This document shows, one piece after another, positions 1-7,010 of a stretch of 7,116 nucleotides of DNA. Source of the stretch: Candidatus Rokuibacteriota bacterium (GTDB taxonomy: Bacteria; Methylomirabilota; Methylomirabilia; Rokubacteriales; JACPHL01); the NCBI GenBank assembly GCA_016188625.1, contig JACPHL010000079.1, positions 1-7,116 of the forward strand, in the 5' to 3' direction. The number at the start of each line of letters is the position of its first letter. Position 1 is the stretch's first letter. The translations under genes and the position numbers were made by a program. The notes beneath the pieces are model-generated. The model worked only from the letters and a program-made list of their open reading frames with translations. It was not told the DNA's origin and searched no databases.

Positions 1-115
1 CGAGCGGGAACCCCCGGCGGGACCTCATCCACACGCCTTCCTGAAGACCCAGGACGATGAAGCCTAGGCGCGCGACCGGCCCGGCCCGCCCCGGGAGGCA
101 GCGTCCCCAAGACCC
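1..115. other. Left-edge flank, no confidently assigned gene
   Basis: This stretch lies beyond the 3' end of the ABC operon. Several frames are open into the window edge. On the plus strand, the frame ending at TGA 42-44 (last residues DLIHTPS) has G or C at 12 of 13 third positions, as in the neighbouring genes. The frame ending at TAG 65-67 (last residues FLKTQDDEA) looks reasonable as protein but has poorer third-position GC. On the minus strand, an ATG at 130-128 opens a frame reaching the edge, but it lacks a good ribosome binding site and its product is rich in Arg, Gly and Pro. A convergent plus-strand gene ending here is the likeliest reading. The sequence available cannot decide it. 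Confidence 0.3.
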
Positions 116-138
116 GGCGGGGCGCGTCATGCCCCGCC
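116..138 (-). terminator. GC-rich hairpin just after the importer operon
   Basis: GGCGGGGC (116-123) and GCCCCGCC (131-138) form a perfect 8-bp stem around a 7-base loop, starting 2 bases beyond the aapP stop codon. The position fits a transcription end or 3' RNA-stabilising structure for the minus-strand operon. There is no run of U after the stem on either strand, so it is not a textbook intrinsic terminator. Rho-dependent ending or a stabilising role is equally possible. Confidence 0.5.
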
Positions 139-139
139 C

Positions 140-910
140 CTAGTGGTGGAGGATCTGGCTCAGGAAGGCCCGGGTCCGCTCCTGCTTCGGCTTGGCGAAG
201 AACTCCGCCGGCGGGGCCTCCTCGACGATGAGCCCCTCGTCCATCAGGACCATCCGGTCGGCCACCTCCCGGGCGAACCCCATCTCGTGGCTCACGACCA
301 CCATCGTCATCCCGGAGCGGGCCAGCCCCCGCATGACGTCCAGGACCTCCTTGATCATCTCCGGGTCCAGGGCCGAGGTCGGCTCGTCGAAGAGCATGAC
401 CTTGGGCTGCATCGCCAGGGCGCGGGCGATCGCCACCCGCTGCTGCTGGCCGCCCGAGAGCTGGCCGGGGTACTTCTGCGCCTGCTCGGGGATGCCGACG
501 CGCTCGAGCAGCTCCATGGCGATCTGCTCGGCCTTGGCCCGCGGCCACTTCCGGACCCAGATCGGCGCCAGCATGACGTTATGAAGCACGGTGAGGTGGG
601 GGAAGAGGTTGAAGGACTGGAAGACCATCCCCACCTCCTGGCGGACGGCCTCGATGTTGCGGACGTCGTGGGTCAGCTCGATCCCGTCCACGATGATCTG
701 GCCCCGCTGGTGCTCCTCGAGGCGGTTGATGGTCCGGATGAAGGTGGACTTCCCGGAGCCGGACGGCCCGCAGACGACCACGACCTCCCCCTTGCGGACG
801 GTCATGCTCACGCCCTTCAGGGCGTGGAAGCGGCCGTACCACTTGTGGACGTCCCGGGCCACGATCATCTCGTGCCGGTCGCCGTGCGCTTCCCGGGTCT
901 CCGGCGCCAT
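140..910 (-). CDS. aapP: Amino acid ABC importer, ATP-binding protein AapP/GlnQ type
   Basis: This 256-residue cytoplasmic ATPase hydrolyses ATP to drive uptake through the AapQ-AapM channel. Every nucleotide-binding motif is intact: A-loop aromatic Y25 (WYG), Walker [10 protein letters not shown] at 48-56, Q-loop Q98 (VFQS), ABC signature LSGGQQQR at 151-158, Walker B VMLFDE at 171-176 with catalytic E176, D-loop SALD at 179-182 and switch H208. The C-terminus ([10 protein letters not shown]) is typical of the polar amino acid transport family, and the length is normal. The gene is last in the operon and starts one base after the aapM stop (TAG-G-ATG), which suggests translational coupling. 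An internal ATG at codon 15 ([12 protein letters not shown]) matches where many homologues begin, so the true start is uncertain; neither has a strong ribosome binding site. Family assignment is firm. The exact substrate comes from gene context. Confidence 0.96.
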   Translation of the reverse strand: MAPETREAHGDRHEMIVARDVHKWYGRFHALKGVSMTVRKGEVVVVCGPSGSGKSTFIRTINRLEEHQRGQIIVDGIELTHDVRNIEAVRQEVGMVFQSFNLFPHLTVLHNVMLAPIWVRKWPRAKAEQIAMELLERVGIPEQAQKYPGQLSGGQQQRVAIARALAMQPKVMLFDEPTSALDPEMIKEVLDVMRGLARSGMTMVVVSHEMGFAREVADRMVLMDEGLIVEEAPPAEFFAKPKQERTRAFLSQILHH

Positions 911-911
911 C

Positions 912-2036
912 CTAGCGGACCCCCACGCCGAGCCGCCGCTCCAGCCGGCGGCTCGCCATCGACATCGAGTAGCTGAATACCCAGTATACCAGCGCGACGA
1001 AGATGTACACCTCCGTCCTGAGCCCCAGCCAGTTGGGGTTGGAGAGGATGCTCTGGCCGATCGCGAAGAGGTCGAGCAGGCCGATGACCGCGACCAGCGA
1101 GGTGTCCTTGAACAGCCCGATGAACTGCCCCACGATGGGCGGGATCACGGCGCGGAGCGCCTGGGGGAGGATGATGAGCCCCATCGTGAGCGCGTTCCCG
1201 AGGCCCAGGGCGCGGGCGGCGTCGTACTGGCCCTGCGGGATCGCCTGGAGCCCGCCTCGCACGTTCTCCGCCAGGTAGGCCGCGCTGAACAGGATCAAGG
1301 CCAGCATCGCCCGCACCACCTTGTCCACGCGGAGCCCGCCCGGCATCAGGAGCGGGAACATCACCGAGGACATGAACAGGATGGTGATCAACGGCACCCC
1401 GCGGACCGTCTCGATGTAGACCGTGGAGAGCAGGCGGACCACCGGGAGGCTCGACCGGCGCCCCAGGGCGAGGAGCACCCCGAGGGGGAAGGAGGCGACG
1501 ATCGCCACGATGGCGAGGAGAAAGGTGAGGGTGAGGCCGCTCCACTTCGTGGTCTCCACCAGGGGCAGGATGGCGCTCCCCTGGAAGCCGTGGAGCAGGA
1601 CGAGGATGGCGGGGAACGAAAGGACCCAGGCCGCGACGAGCGCCCTGCCGCGGAAGCGCCGGAAGGCGGTCAGGGTCCCCAGCAGGACGACGAGGGCGAG
1701 GGCGGCGCCGATTCGATGGGCCTGCCCGACGGGATAGGTGCCGACCATGAACAGCCGGAAGTTGGCCGGGATCACCGCCCAGCACGCCCCCGGCCTCACG
1801 CCGATCGCCTGGGCCGCCTCGCGCGCCCGCGCGCAGGGCTCGTGCGTCGTCGCCCATGTCGCGTCGAAGATCATCCAGCGGGCCATCGGCGGGATGACCG
1901 TGGCCAGGAGCCAGAGGATCAGGAGGGTGATGAGGACGTTGTACCAGGTGCTGAAGAGGTTCGCCCTGAGCCAGCCGATCGGGCCGATCTGGGTCCGGGG
2001 CGGGAGGAGGATCTCGGCGGGGACGGCGGGCGGCAC
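912..2036 (-). CDS. aapM: Amino acid ABC importer, permease AapM/BztC type
   Basis: This 374-residue inner-membrane subunit pairs with AapQ to form the channel. Hydrophobic segments are visible near residues 33-53, 108-126, 132-150, 166-190, 243-256 and 342-360. The cytoplasmic coupling (EAA) motif, which contacts the ATPase, lies at about 271-294 ([10 protein letters not shown] ... ILPQAL), followed by the family-typical [14 protein letters not shown] at 310-323. The long N-terminal extension before the permease core (core from about 165) matches AapM/BztC; the short GlnP or HisM type is only about 220 residues. The start codon is GTG (2036-2034), one base after the aapQ stop (TAG-G-GTG). 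GGAG inside the end of aapQ serves as ribosome binding site. This implies coupled translation and roughly equal production of the two permeases. No defects are seen. Confidence 0.95.
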   Translation of the reverse strand: MPPAVPAEILLPPRTQIGPIGWLRANLFSTWYNVLITLLILWLLATVIPPMARWMIFDATWATTHEPCARAREAAQAIGVRPGACWAVIPANFRLFMVGTYPVGQAHRIGAALALVVLLGTLTAFRRFRGRALVAAWVLSFPAILVLLHGFQGSAILPLVETTKWSGLTLTFLLAIVAIVASFPLGVLLALGRRSSLPVVRLLSTVYIETVRGVPLITILFMSSVMFPLLMPGGLRVDKVVRAMLALILFSAAYLAENVRGGLQAIPQGQYDAARALGLGNALTMGLIILPQALRAVIPPIVGQFIGLFKDTSLVAVIGLLDLFAIGQSILSNPNWLGLRTEVYIFVALVYWVFSYSMSMASRRLERRLGVGVR

Positions 2037-2037
2037 C

Positions 2038-3225
2038 CTAGCGCTCCACGAGCCGGACGCGGCGGTTGTAGAGGTTCAGGACCAGCGAGGTGAAGAGGCT
2101 CATGGCGAGGTAGCTCCCCATCACCAGCCCGATGACCTCGACCGAGCGGCCGGTCTGATTGAAGATGGTCTGGGCGACCGAGAAGAGGTCGGGGAAGCCC
2201 GCGGCGACCGCCAGGCTCGAGTTCTTGGCCAGGTTCAGGTACTGGCTGATGAGGGGCGGGATGATGACCCGCACCGACTGGGGGAGGATGACCAGGCGCA
2301 GGGTCTGCCCGGGATGGAACCCGAGGGCCCGGGCGGCCTCCTTCTGCCCGACGTGGACCGCCTGGATCCCCGCCCGGACCACCTCGGCGATGAACGCCGC
2401 GGTGTAGACGGTCAGGCCGATCAGCACGGCCGTGAACTCGGGGGTCAGGATGAGGCCGCCCTCGTAGTTGAACCCCCCCATCTCCGGCAGCTCGACCAGG
2501 AACGGCTGCCCTGCCACGAGCCACCCGAGGGCCGGGAGACCGAGCAGGGCGCCGCCGGCCCAGACGAGGCCGCGACCGGGCCGGCCGGTCAGCTCCTGGC
2601 GGCGCATCCGCCACCGCCAGAGGAGCGGGGCCAGGACGAGCCCGGCGGCGGCGAAGGGGAGCCAGGCAGAGAACGCCGCGGTCGGGGCGAGCAGCGGGAG
2701 CGCCGTGCCGCGGTTGCTGAGGAAGATCGAGCCGGGGAGGACGACGCTCTCCTTGACCCCGGGGAGCTGGAGGATCACGGCGAAGTACCAGAAGACGAGT
2801 TGGATGAGAAGCGGGATGTTGCGGATGATCTCGATGTAGGCCCCCGCGAGCTTGCTGAGGAGCCAGTTACTGGAGAGGCGCGCGATCCCGGTGAAGGTGC
2901 CGAGGATCGTGGCGAGGACGATCCCGAAGAAGGAGACCCGGATCGTGTTGACCACCCCGACCAGGAAGGCGTACCAGTAGGGGTCGCCCTCGTGGTACTC
3001 GATCCCCTCGCCGATGGGGAAGCCGGCCTGGCCGTAAAGGAAGCCGTAGCCGGTGGTCAGGCCCCTGGCCCTGAGCTGCGATCGGACGTTGGCGTAGAGG
3101 AGGCCGGCGACGGCGATGACCGCCAGGAGGAAGACCACCTGCGCCAGGACCCGGTGGACGCGCTCGTTGCGCCACCAGGCTACGCGCGCCGGGCCGGCCG
3201 GCGAACGGGAGGGCTCAGGCGGCAT
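2038..3225 (-). CDS. aapQ: Amino acid ABC importer, permease AapQ/BztB type
   Basis: This 395-residue inner-membrane permease is the partner of AapM. Hydrophobic segments fall near residues 26-46, 86-112, 130-152, 183-204, 218-238, 264-286 and 362-385. The EAA coupling motif is at about 292-319 (VGQKEAARALGF ... VILPQSVR), followed by AKNSSLAVAAGFPDLF at 333-348, a hallmark of this family. The large insert between the early core (about 90-155) and the EAA half is characteristic of AapQ/BztB and explains the length. The ATG at 3225-3223 is the only reasonable start: no other ATG occurs in frame before codon 208. It lacks a Shine-Dalgarno sequence. The bases just before it read CTCCTCC on the coding strand, the opposite of a ribosome binding site. 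A 90-base gap with a strong stem-loop precedes it, so this gene may be translated less than aapJ. Confidence 0.95.
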   Translation of the reverse strand: MPPEPSRSPAGPARVAWWRNERVHRVLAQVVFLLAVIAVAGLLYANVRSQLRARGLTTGYGFLYGQAGFPIGEGIEYHEGDPYWYAFLVGVVNTIRVSFFGIVLATILGTFTGIARLSSNWLLSKLAGAYIEIIRNIPLLIQLVFWYFAVILQLPGVKESVVLPGSIFLSNRGTALPLLAPTAAFSAWLPFAAAGLVLAPLLWRWRMRRQELTGRPGRGLVWAGGALLGLPALGWLVAGQPFLVELPEMGGFNYEGGLILTPEFTAVLIGLTVYTAAFIAEVVRAGIQAVHVGQKEAARALGFHPGQTLRLVILPQSVRVIIPPLISQYLNLAKNSSLAVAAGFPDLFSVAQTIFNQTGRSVEVIGLVMGSYLAMSLFTSLVLNLYNRRVRLVER

Positions 3226-3250
3226 CGGAGGAGACTACACGGCGGAAACG

Positions 3251-3291
3251 GCCGGCAGGCGACGGATGGGACTCATCCGACACCTGCCGGC
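3251..3291 (-). promoter_or_regulatory. Intercistronic stem-loop between aapJ and aapQ
   Basis: GCCGGCAGG (3251-3259) pairs perfectly with CCTGCCGGC (3283-3291). After a small internal mismatch, CGGATG (3263-3268) pairs with CATCCG (3274-3279) around a 5-base loop. That gives about 16 base pairs over 41 bases. It lies 24 bases after the aapJ stop and 25 bases before the aapQ start. In binding-protein-dependent importers, such hairpins after the binding-protein gene are known to protect the upstream mRNA from 3' exonucleases or to end part of the transcription. Binding protein then exceeds permease. There is no U-run, so stabilisation or partial attenuation is more likely than full termination. 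The role here is inferred from position and structure. Confidence 0.6.
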
Positions 3292-3315
3292 ATGCGATCG
3301 ACGCGAACGGACGAT

Positions 3316-4356
3316 CTACCGGATCGGCGGGGCGTAGATGAGCCCGCCCTTGGTCCACAGATCGTTGACCCCGCGCTCGAGGCTGAACGGCGTGCCGGGG
3401 CCGAGGTGCCGGGCGAAGATCTCCCCGTAGTTGCCGACCTGCTTGATGGCGTTGTAGAGCCACTTCGGGTCGAGCCCCATCGCCTTGGGGGCCTCCTTGT
3501 CGCCGCCGAGCATCCGGGCGATCTCCGGCTCCTTACTGTTGACGTGCTCGTCCACGTTCTTGGAGGTGATTCCGAACTCCTCGGCGATGACCAGGCCGTA
3601 GACCAGCCACTTCACGACGTCGCCCCAGTTGTTGTCGCCGTGGGCCCAGGCCGGCCCGAGCGGCTCCTTGGACATGACCTGGGGCAGGATCACGTGCGCG
3701 CCCGGGTCCTTCATGATCGACTTCCGGGAGATGAGCCCCGAGATGTCGGTCGTGAACCCGTCGCAGCGCCCCTGCTCGTAGGCCCCGGCCGTGGCGTCGG
3801 CGTCCTCGAAGACCACGGCCTTGTAGGGGACGCCGCGCTTTCGGAACTGGTCGGCCAGGTTCAGCTCGGTGGTCGTCCCGGTCTGGACGCAGATGGAGGC
3901 GTTCTTCATGTCCTCGAGCTTCTTGATCCCCGACTTCTTCGTGACCATCATCCCCTGGCCGTCGTAGAAGGTGGTCGGCCCGAAGTCGAGCCCGACCGAG
4001 GTGTCGCGGCTGATGGTCCAGGTGGTGTTCCGGAACAGGACGTCCGCCTCGCCGGTCTGGAGCACCGTGAACCGCTCCTTGGCGGTGGTGGGGACGAACT
4101 CCAGCCTGCCGGAGTCGCTGAAGATCGCCGCGGCCAGGGCGCGGCAGAAGTCCACATCGAACCCCTCGTAGCGCCCCTGGGGCGTCAGGTAGCCGAAGCC
4201 CGGCAGCTTGGCGTTGACGGCGCAGATGAGCTTCCCCCGCTTCTTGACCTTGTCCAGGATGTTGACCTGGGCCTCCCCGGGGCCGCTCCAGGCCAGGAGC
4301 CCGACGACCGCGAGCAAGGCTGTGGCGAGCCCTCTGAGTAGCCGCCGCTGGCGCAT
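3316..4356 (-). CDS. aapJ: Periplasmic amino acid-binding protein AapJ/BztA type
   Basis: This 346-residue periplasmic receptor binds L-amino acids and delivers them to AapQM. The N-terminus is a Sec signal peptide: basic MRQRRLLR, a hydrophobic core at about 9-23 and probable cleavage after GEA (29). There is no lipobox cysteine, so the protein should be free in the periplasm. The solute-binding family 3 signature GFDVDFCRALAAAIF lies at 65-79. The AapJ/BztA-specific stretches are LFRNTTWTISRD (107-118), DFGPTTFYDGQGMMV (124-138), CVQTGTTTELNLADQ (156-170), CDGFTTDISGL (198-208) and DNNWGDVVKWLVYGLVIAEE (241-260). Length is normal for AapJ. The chosen ATG has GGGAGGA (4369-4363) 6 bases upstream. 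Upstream in-frame ATGs, such as the one five codons earlier, overlap that ribosome binding site and are rejected. First gene of the operon. Substrate could be general L-amino acids (Aap) or Glu/Gln/Asp/Asn (Bzt). Confidence 0.95.
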   Translation of the reverse strand: MRQRRLLRGLATALLAVVGLLAWSGPGEAQVNILDKVKKRGKLICAVNAKLPGFGYLTPQGRYEGFDVDFCRALAAAIFSDSGRLEFVPTTAKERFTVLQTGEADVLFRNTTWTISRDTSVGLDFGPTTFYDGQGMMVTKKSGIKKLEDMKNASICVQTGTTTELNLADQFRKRGVPYKAVVFEDADATAGAYEQGRCDGFTTDISGLISRKSIMKDPGAHVILPQVMSKEPLGPAWAHGDNNWGDVVKWLVYGLVIAEEFGITSKNVDEHVNSKEPEIARMLGGDKEAPKAMGLDPKWLYNAIKQVGNYGEIFARHLGPGTPFSLERGVNDLWTKGGLIYAPPIR

Positions 4357-4362
4357 AGTCCA

Positions 4363-4369
4363 TCCTCCC
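4363..4369 (-). promoter_or_regulatory. Ribosome binding site fixing the aapJ start
   Basis: The coding strand reads GGGAGGA, then 6 bases, then ATG at 4356-4354. This is the best ribosome binding site in the operon. It sets the start 35 codons downstream of the longest open frame. The position also restores a proper signal peptide at the N-terminus. Confidence 0.8.
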
Positions 4370-4415
4370 ATGCTAGGCGTGGAGACGACGCGGTGAGCCA
4401 ACCGAAACCCGCATG

Positions 4416-4446
4416 TATGGCTACCATATCCCTTCGGCCTTTGCAA
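4416..4446 (-). promoter_or_regulatory. Candidate aap operon promoter with overlapping palindrome
   Basis: On the minus strand, TTGCAA (4446-4441, 4 of 6 matches to a sigma-70 -35 box) is followed by exactly 17 bases. Next comes TAGCCA (4423-4418), a weak -10 preceded by TGG, as in extended -10 promoters. This would start transcription about 55 bases before aapJ. The -10 lies inside the inverted repeat TATGG-CTA-CCATA (4416-4428), a possible operator. The patch is noticeably less GC-rich than its surroundings. The -10 match is poor, so this is a position-supported guess. Confidence 0.35.
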
Positions 4447-4500
4447 GGGCGACCGCGACACCCGTGGTCGGAGGCCAGACCGCTGCCCCCGGAGGCGCCA

Positions 4501-4513
4501 CCTGTGCTACCCT
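4501..4513 (+). promoter_or_regulatory. Candidate extended -10 for the molybdoenzyme gene
   Basis: TGCTACCCT (4505-4513) fits the extended -10 pattern TGnTAnnnT and lies 54 bases before the start of the downstream gene. A recognisable -35 is absent: CTGCCC at 4483-4488 has only 3 of 6 matches and a 19-base spacer. The resulting leader would contain a small GC hairpin, CCGGCC (4523-4528) with GGCCGG (4533-4538). Support is weak. Confidence 0.25.
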
Positions 4514-4555
4514 GAACGGGTCCCGGCCCCACGGCCGGTGGACTCTTGCGTCCGT

Positions 4556-4566
4556 GAGGTGAAGGA
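4556..4566 (+). promoter_or_regulatory. Ribosome binding site of the molybdoenzyme gene
   Basis: GAGGTGA (4556-4562) lies 4 bases before the ATG at 4567. An overlapping AAGGA abuts the start codon. It is a good Shine-Dalgarno match and supports this ATG, which also begins a natural N-terminus for the family ([14 protein letters not shown]). Confidence 0.75.
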
Positions 4567-6888
4567 ATGGCCCTCGCCCCGCGCTTCGTCGGCGCCGAGA
4601 TCAAGCGTCTCGAGGACCCCCGGCCCATCCAGGGCCAGGCCCCATATGTCGATGACCTCGCCCCACCCGGGCTGCTCCACATGGTCATCCTCCGGAGCCC
4701 CCACGCCCACGCCCGCATCACCGGGATCAGGGCGGACAGGGCCCGCCAGGAGCCCGGGGTCGTCGCCGTCCTCACCGGCCAGGAGCTGGCTGCGGCGTTC
4801 GCCCCCAAGCCCCTCGCGTTCTCCCCGCCCGGCCTCAAGCGCCCCCCCTACCGCCCCCTCGCCGTGGAGGCGGCGCGCTACGTGGGCCAGCCGGTCGCCC
4901 TGGTCCTCGCCGCCGACCGCGCCCGCGCCCGGGACGCCGCCGACCTGATCGAGGTGGAGTACGAGCCGCTCCCCGCGGTGACCGACCCCGAGGCGGCGCT
5001 CGCCGAGGGCGCCCCCCGGGTCCACCCCGAGCTCCCCGACAACCTGGCCTTCGAGCACCGCTGGCAGTCGGGGGACGTCGAGGCCGCCTTCGCCAGGGCC
5101 GACCGGGTCGTCCGGGGGCGCTTCCTCCACCCGCGCCTGGCGCCGGTCCCGATGGAGACCCGGGGGTGCCTCGCCCAGCCCCAGGCCGGCGCGCTGACCG
5201 TCTGGCTCTCCACCCAGATGCCCCACCGCGTCCGGGCGCACCTGGTGGAGGTCCTGGGGATCGCCGAGCACCGCCTCCGGGTGATCGCCCCGGAGGTCGG
5301 GGGCGGGTTCGGGTGCAAGGCCGGGCTCTACGACGACGAGATCCTCACGGTGGCCGCGGCCCTCCGGGTCAACCGCCCGGTCAAGTGGATCGAGACCCGG
5401 AGCGAGAGCTTCACCGCCACGATGCACGGCCGGGGGCAGCGCCACGAGGCCGAGCTGGCCGTCGCCGCCGACGGGACCTTCCTCGGCCTCCGGGCCCGTG
5501 GGGTCGCCGACCTCGGGGCGGCCCCCGAGTGCTTCACCTGCGGCCCCCCGATCCTGGCCGGCCGCCTCATCACCGGCGCCTACCGGATCCCGGCCGCCGA
5601 GTTCAGCGTCCGGGGCGTCTACACCCACAAGACGCCCGCGGGACCCTATCGCGGGGCGGGGCGGCCGGAGGGCTCCTACCTCATCGAGCGGCTCGCCGAC
5701 CTGGCGGCGGCCGAGCTCGGGATCGACCCGGTCGAGATCCGGCGGCGGAACTTCATCCCGCCGGAGGCGTTCCCCTACAAGGCCCCCTCCGGCCTGACCT
5801 ACGACACCGGCCGCTACGCCCTGACCCTGGACAAGGCGCTCGAGATCCTCGACTACCCGGGCTTCCGCGCCGAGCAGGCGCGGCTCCGGGGGGAGGGGCG
5901 CTACCTCGGCCTCGGGATCTCGACCTTCGTCGAGACGGCCGGCACCGGCCCCTCGAAGGCGCTCCCGGTCTCCGGCTTCGAATACGGGGCGGTCAGGGTG
6001 GAGGCGACGGGCAAGGTCACGGTCCTGACCGGGATCTCGCCGCACGGCCAGGGGCAGGAGACGACCTTCGCCCAGATCGTCGCCGACGAGCTGGGGGTCG
6101 AGCCCGAGGACGTGATCGTGCTCCACGGCGACACCGCCGTCGTCCCGGCCGGGTTCGGGACCGGCGGGAGCCGGGGGACCTGCGTCGGTGGCTCGGCGGT
6201 CTACCTCGCGGCCCAGACGGTGAAGGCCAAGGCCCGCAGGATCGTCGCCCACCTCCTCGAGGCCGCCCCCGAGGATGTCGTCCTCGAGGACGGCAAGTGG
6301 AGTGTCCGGGGCTTCCCGGCCCGGGCGCTGACCCTCCGCGAGATCGCGGCCGCCGCCCACCGCGCGGCCAAGCTCCCCCCGGGGATGGAGCCGGGGCTCG
6401 AGGCCTCGAGCGTCTTCGACCCGCCCGACTTCACGGTGCCCTTCGGGGTCTACCTCGCCGTGGTCGAGGTCCTCCCCGAGACCGGGGAGGTCAGGCTTCA
6501 CCGCTTCATCGGGGTGGACGACGTCGGCAACGTCCTGAGCCCGCTCCTGCTCGAGGGGCAGCTCCACGGCGGGATCGCCCAGGGGATCGCCCAGGCCCTC
6601 TGGGAGGAGGTCGTCTACGACGAGGGCGGCCAGCTCCTGACCGGGAGCCTGATGGACTACGCGGTCCCGAAGGCCGACGGCCTGCCGTTCTTCGAGCTGG
6701 ACCGGACCGTCACCCCGACCCCCCTCAACCCGCTGGGGGCCAAGGGGGTCGGCGAGGCCGGCGCGGTCGGGGCGCCGCAGGCCGTGGTCAACGCGGTCGT
6801 GGACGCCCTGGCCCCCTTCGGGGTCCGCCACCTCGACCCTCCGCTCCGCCCCGAGAAGCTCTGGCGGGCCATTCAGACACGCGCCTGA
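4567..6888 (+). CDS. Xanthine dehydrogenase/CoxL-family molybdopterin-binding subunit
   Basis: This 773-residue large subunit belongs to the molybdenum hydroxylase family (xanthine dehydrogenase, aldehyde oxidase, aerobic CO dehydrogenase-like). These cytoplasmic enzymes hydroxylate aldehydes or N-heterocycles at a molybdopterin-cytosine-dinucleotide centre. The N-terminal a/b hammerhead domain spans about 6-140 ([23 protein letters not shown]). The molybdopterin-binding domains follow to the end, with GGGFG (245-249), the active-site loop PYRGAGRPE (360-368), GQGQET (494-499), GGSRGT (533-538) and GVGEAG (727-732) carrying catalytic Glu730. Length is complete. The loop lacks the AYxCSFR cysteine of true (form I) CO dehydrogenase. 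It resembles form II AYRGAGR but has Pro for the first Ala, so the substrate is unknown. The FAD and [2Fe-2S] subunit genes are not adjacent: upstream is a divergent operon, downstream a convergent gene. It is probably transcribed alone. Confidence 0.93.
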   Translation: MALAPRFVGAEIKRLEDPRPIQGQAPYVDDLAPPGLLHMVILRSPHAHARITGIRADRARQEPGVVAVLTGQELAAAFAPKPLAFSPPGLKRPPYRPLAVEAARYVGQPVALVLAADRARARDAADLIEVEYEPLPAVTDPEAALAEGAPRVHPELPDNLAFEHRWQSGDVEAAFARADRVVRGRFLHPRLAPVPMETRGCLAQPQAGALTVWLSTQMPHRVRAHLVEVLGIAEHRLRVIAPEVGGGFGCKAGLYDDEILTVAAALRVNRPVKWIETRSESFTATMHGRGQRHEAELAVAADGTFLGLRARGVADLGAAPECFTCGPPILAGRLITGAYRIPAAEFSVRGVYTHKTPAGPYRGAGRPEGSYLIERLADLAAAELGIDPVEIRRRNFIPPEAFPYKAPSGLTYDTGRYALTLDKALEILDYPGFRAEQARLRGEGRYLGLGISTFVETAGTGPSKALPVSGFEYGAVRVEATGKVTVLTGISPHGQGQETTFAQIVADELGVEPEDVIVLHGDTAVVPAGFGTGGSRGTCVGGSAVYLAAQTVKAKARRIVAHLLEAAPEDVVLEDGKWSVRGFPARALTLREIAAAAHRAAKLPPGMEPGLEASSVFDPPDFTVPFGVYLAVVEVLPETGEVRLHRFIGVDDVGNVLSPLLLEGQLHGGIAQGIAQALWEEVVYDEGGQLLTGSLMDYAVPKADGLPFFELDRTVTPTPLNPLGAKGVGEAGAVGAPQAVVNAVVDALAPFGVRHLDPPLRPEKLWRAIQTRA

Positions 6889-7010
6889 GAGGCCGAAGTA
6901 TACGCGTGACCAACTGCCAGGCCCACCAGAGAATGGAAAGGGAAAGGGGTGGGGGGCCCCTTTCCGTCAACACCACTCCCTGGCAGGGACAGGAGAAGCG
7001 ACACGAATCG
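6889..7010. other. Convergent intergenic region
   Basis: These 122 bases lie between two genes pointing at each other. The only open frames here are run-ons or antisense shadows. The region is dominated by nested inverted repeats (listed separately), a common arrangement for shared or bidirectional 3' ends. Confidence 0.6.
6914..6986. terminator. Nested inverted repeats, possible bidirectional terminator
   Basis: The inner stem is GGAAAGGGG (6941-6949) with CCCCTTTCC (6957-6965), a perfect 9 bp around the loop TGGGGGG. The outer stem is CTGCCAGG (6914-6921) with CCTGGCAG (6979-6986), a perfect 8 bp. The whole element sits between two convergent stops, 25 bases after the molybdoenzyme gene and 24 bases after the beta-propeller gene. 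No clear U-run follows the inner stem on the plus strand. On the minus strand a CCCTTTCC stretch follows, only weakly U-rich. A shared 3' structure for both transcripts is the best reading. A small structured RNA is an alternative. Confidence 0.45.

Noticed and set aside
591-2093. 500-codon plus-strand open frame opposite aapP and aapM
   Set aside because: It runs antisense across two well-supported genes, and its composition is repetitive Asp, Glu, Arg, Gly and Pro with no family resemblance.
1738-4341. 867-codon open frame on the plus strand across aapM, aapQ and aapJ
   Set aside because: It is antisense to three genes with clear transporter motifs. Its product is a charged low-complexity mixture without domains, again an effect of GC-rich composition.
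4357-4461. Longer aapJ start 35 codons upstream
   Set aside because: It would place the signal peptide internally and read through both the ribosome binding site and the palindromic promoter candidate. The ATG at 4356 has ideal spacing from GGGAGGA.
4507-6831. 774-codon open frame on the minus strand, antisense to the molybdoenzyme gene
   Set aside because: The product is low-complexity, dominated by Gly, Arg, Asp, Glu, Val and Leu, with no recognisable domain. Long antisense frames are expected opposite genes with near-total G/C third positions. The plus-strand gene has complete family motifs.
4567-6888. Aerobic carbon monoxide dehydrogenase (CoxL form I)
   Set aside because: The active-site loop lacks the AYxCSFR motif and its copper-binding cysteine, and the coxM and coxS genes are not adjacent.
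6788-6976. 62-codon minus-strand frame over the end of the molybdoenzyme gene and the gap
   Set aside because: No ribosome binding site, starts inside the inverted-repeat region and ends in an Arg/Gly/Pro-rich shadow of the coding strand.
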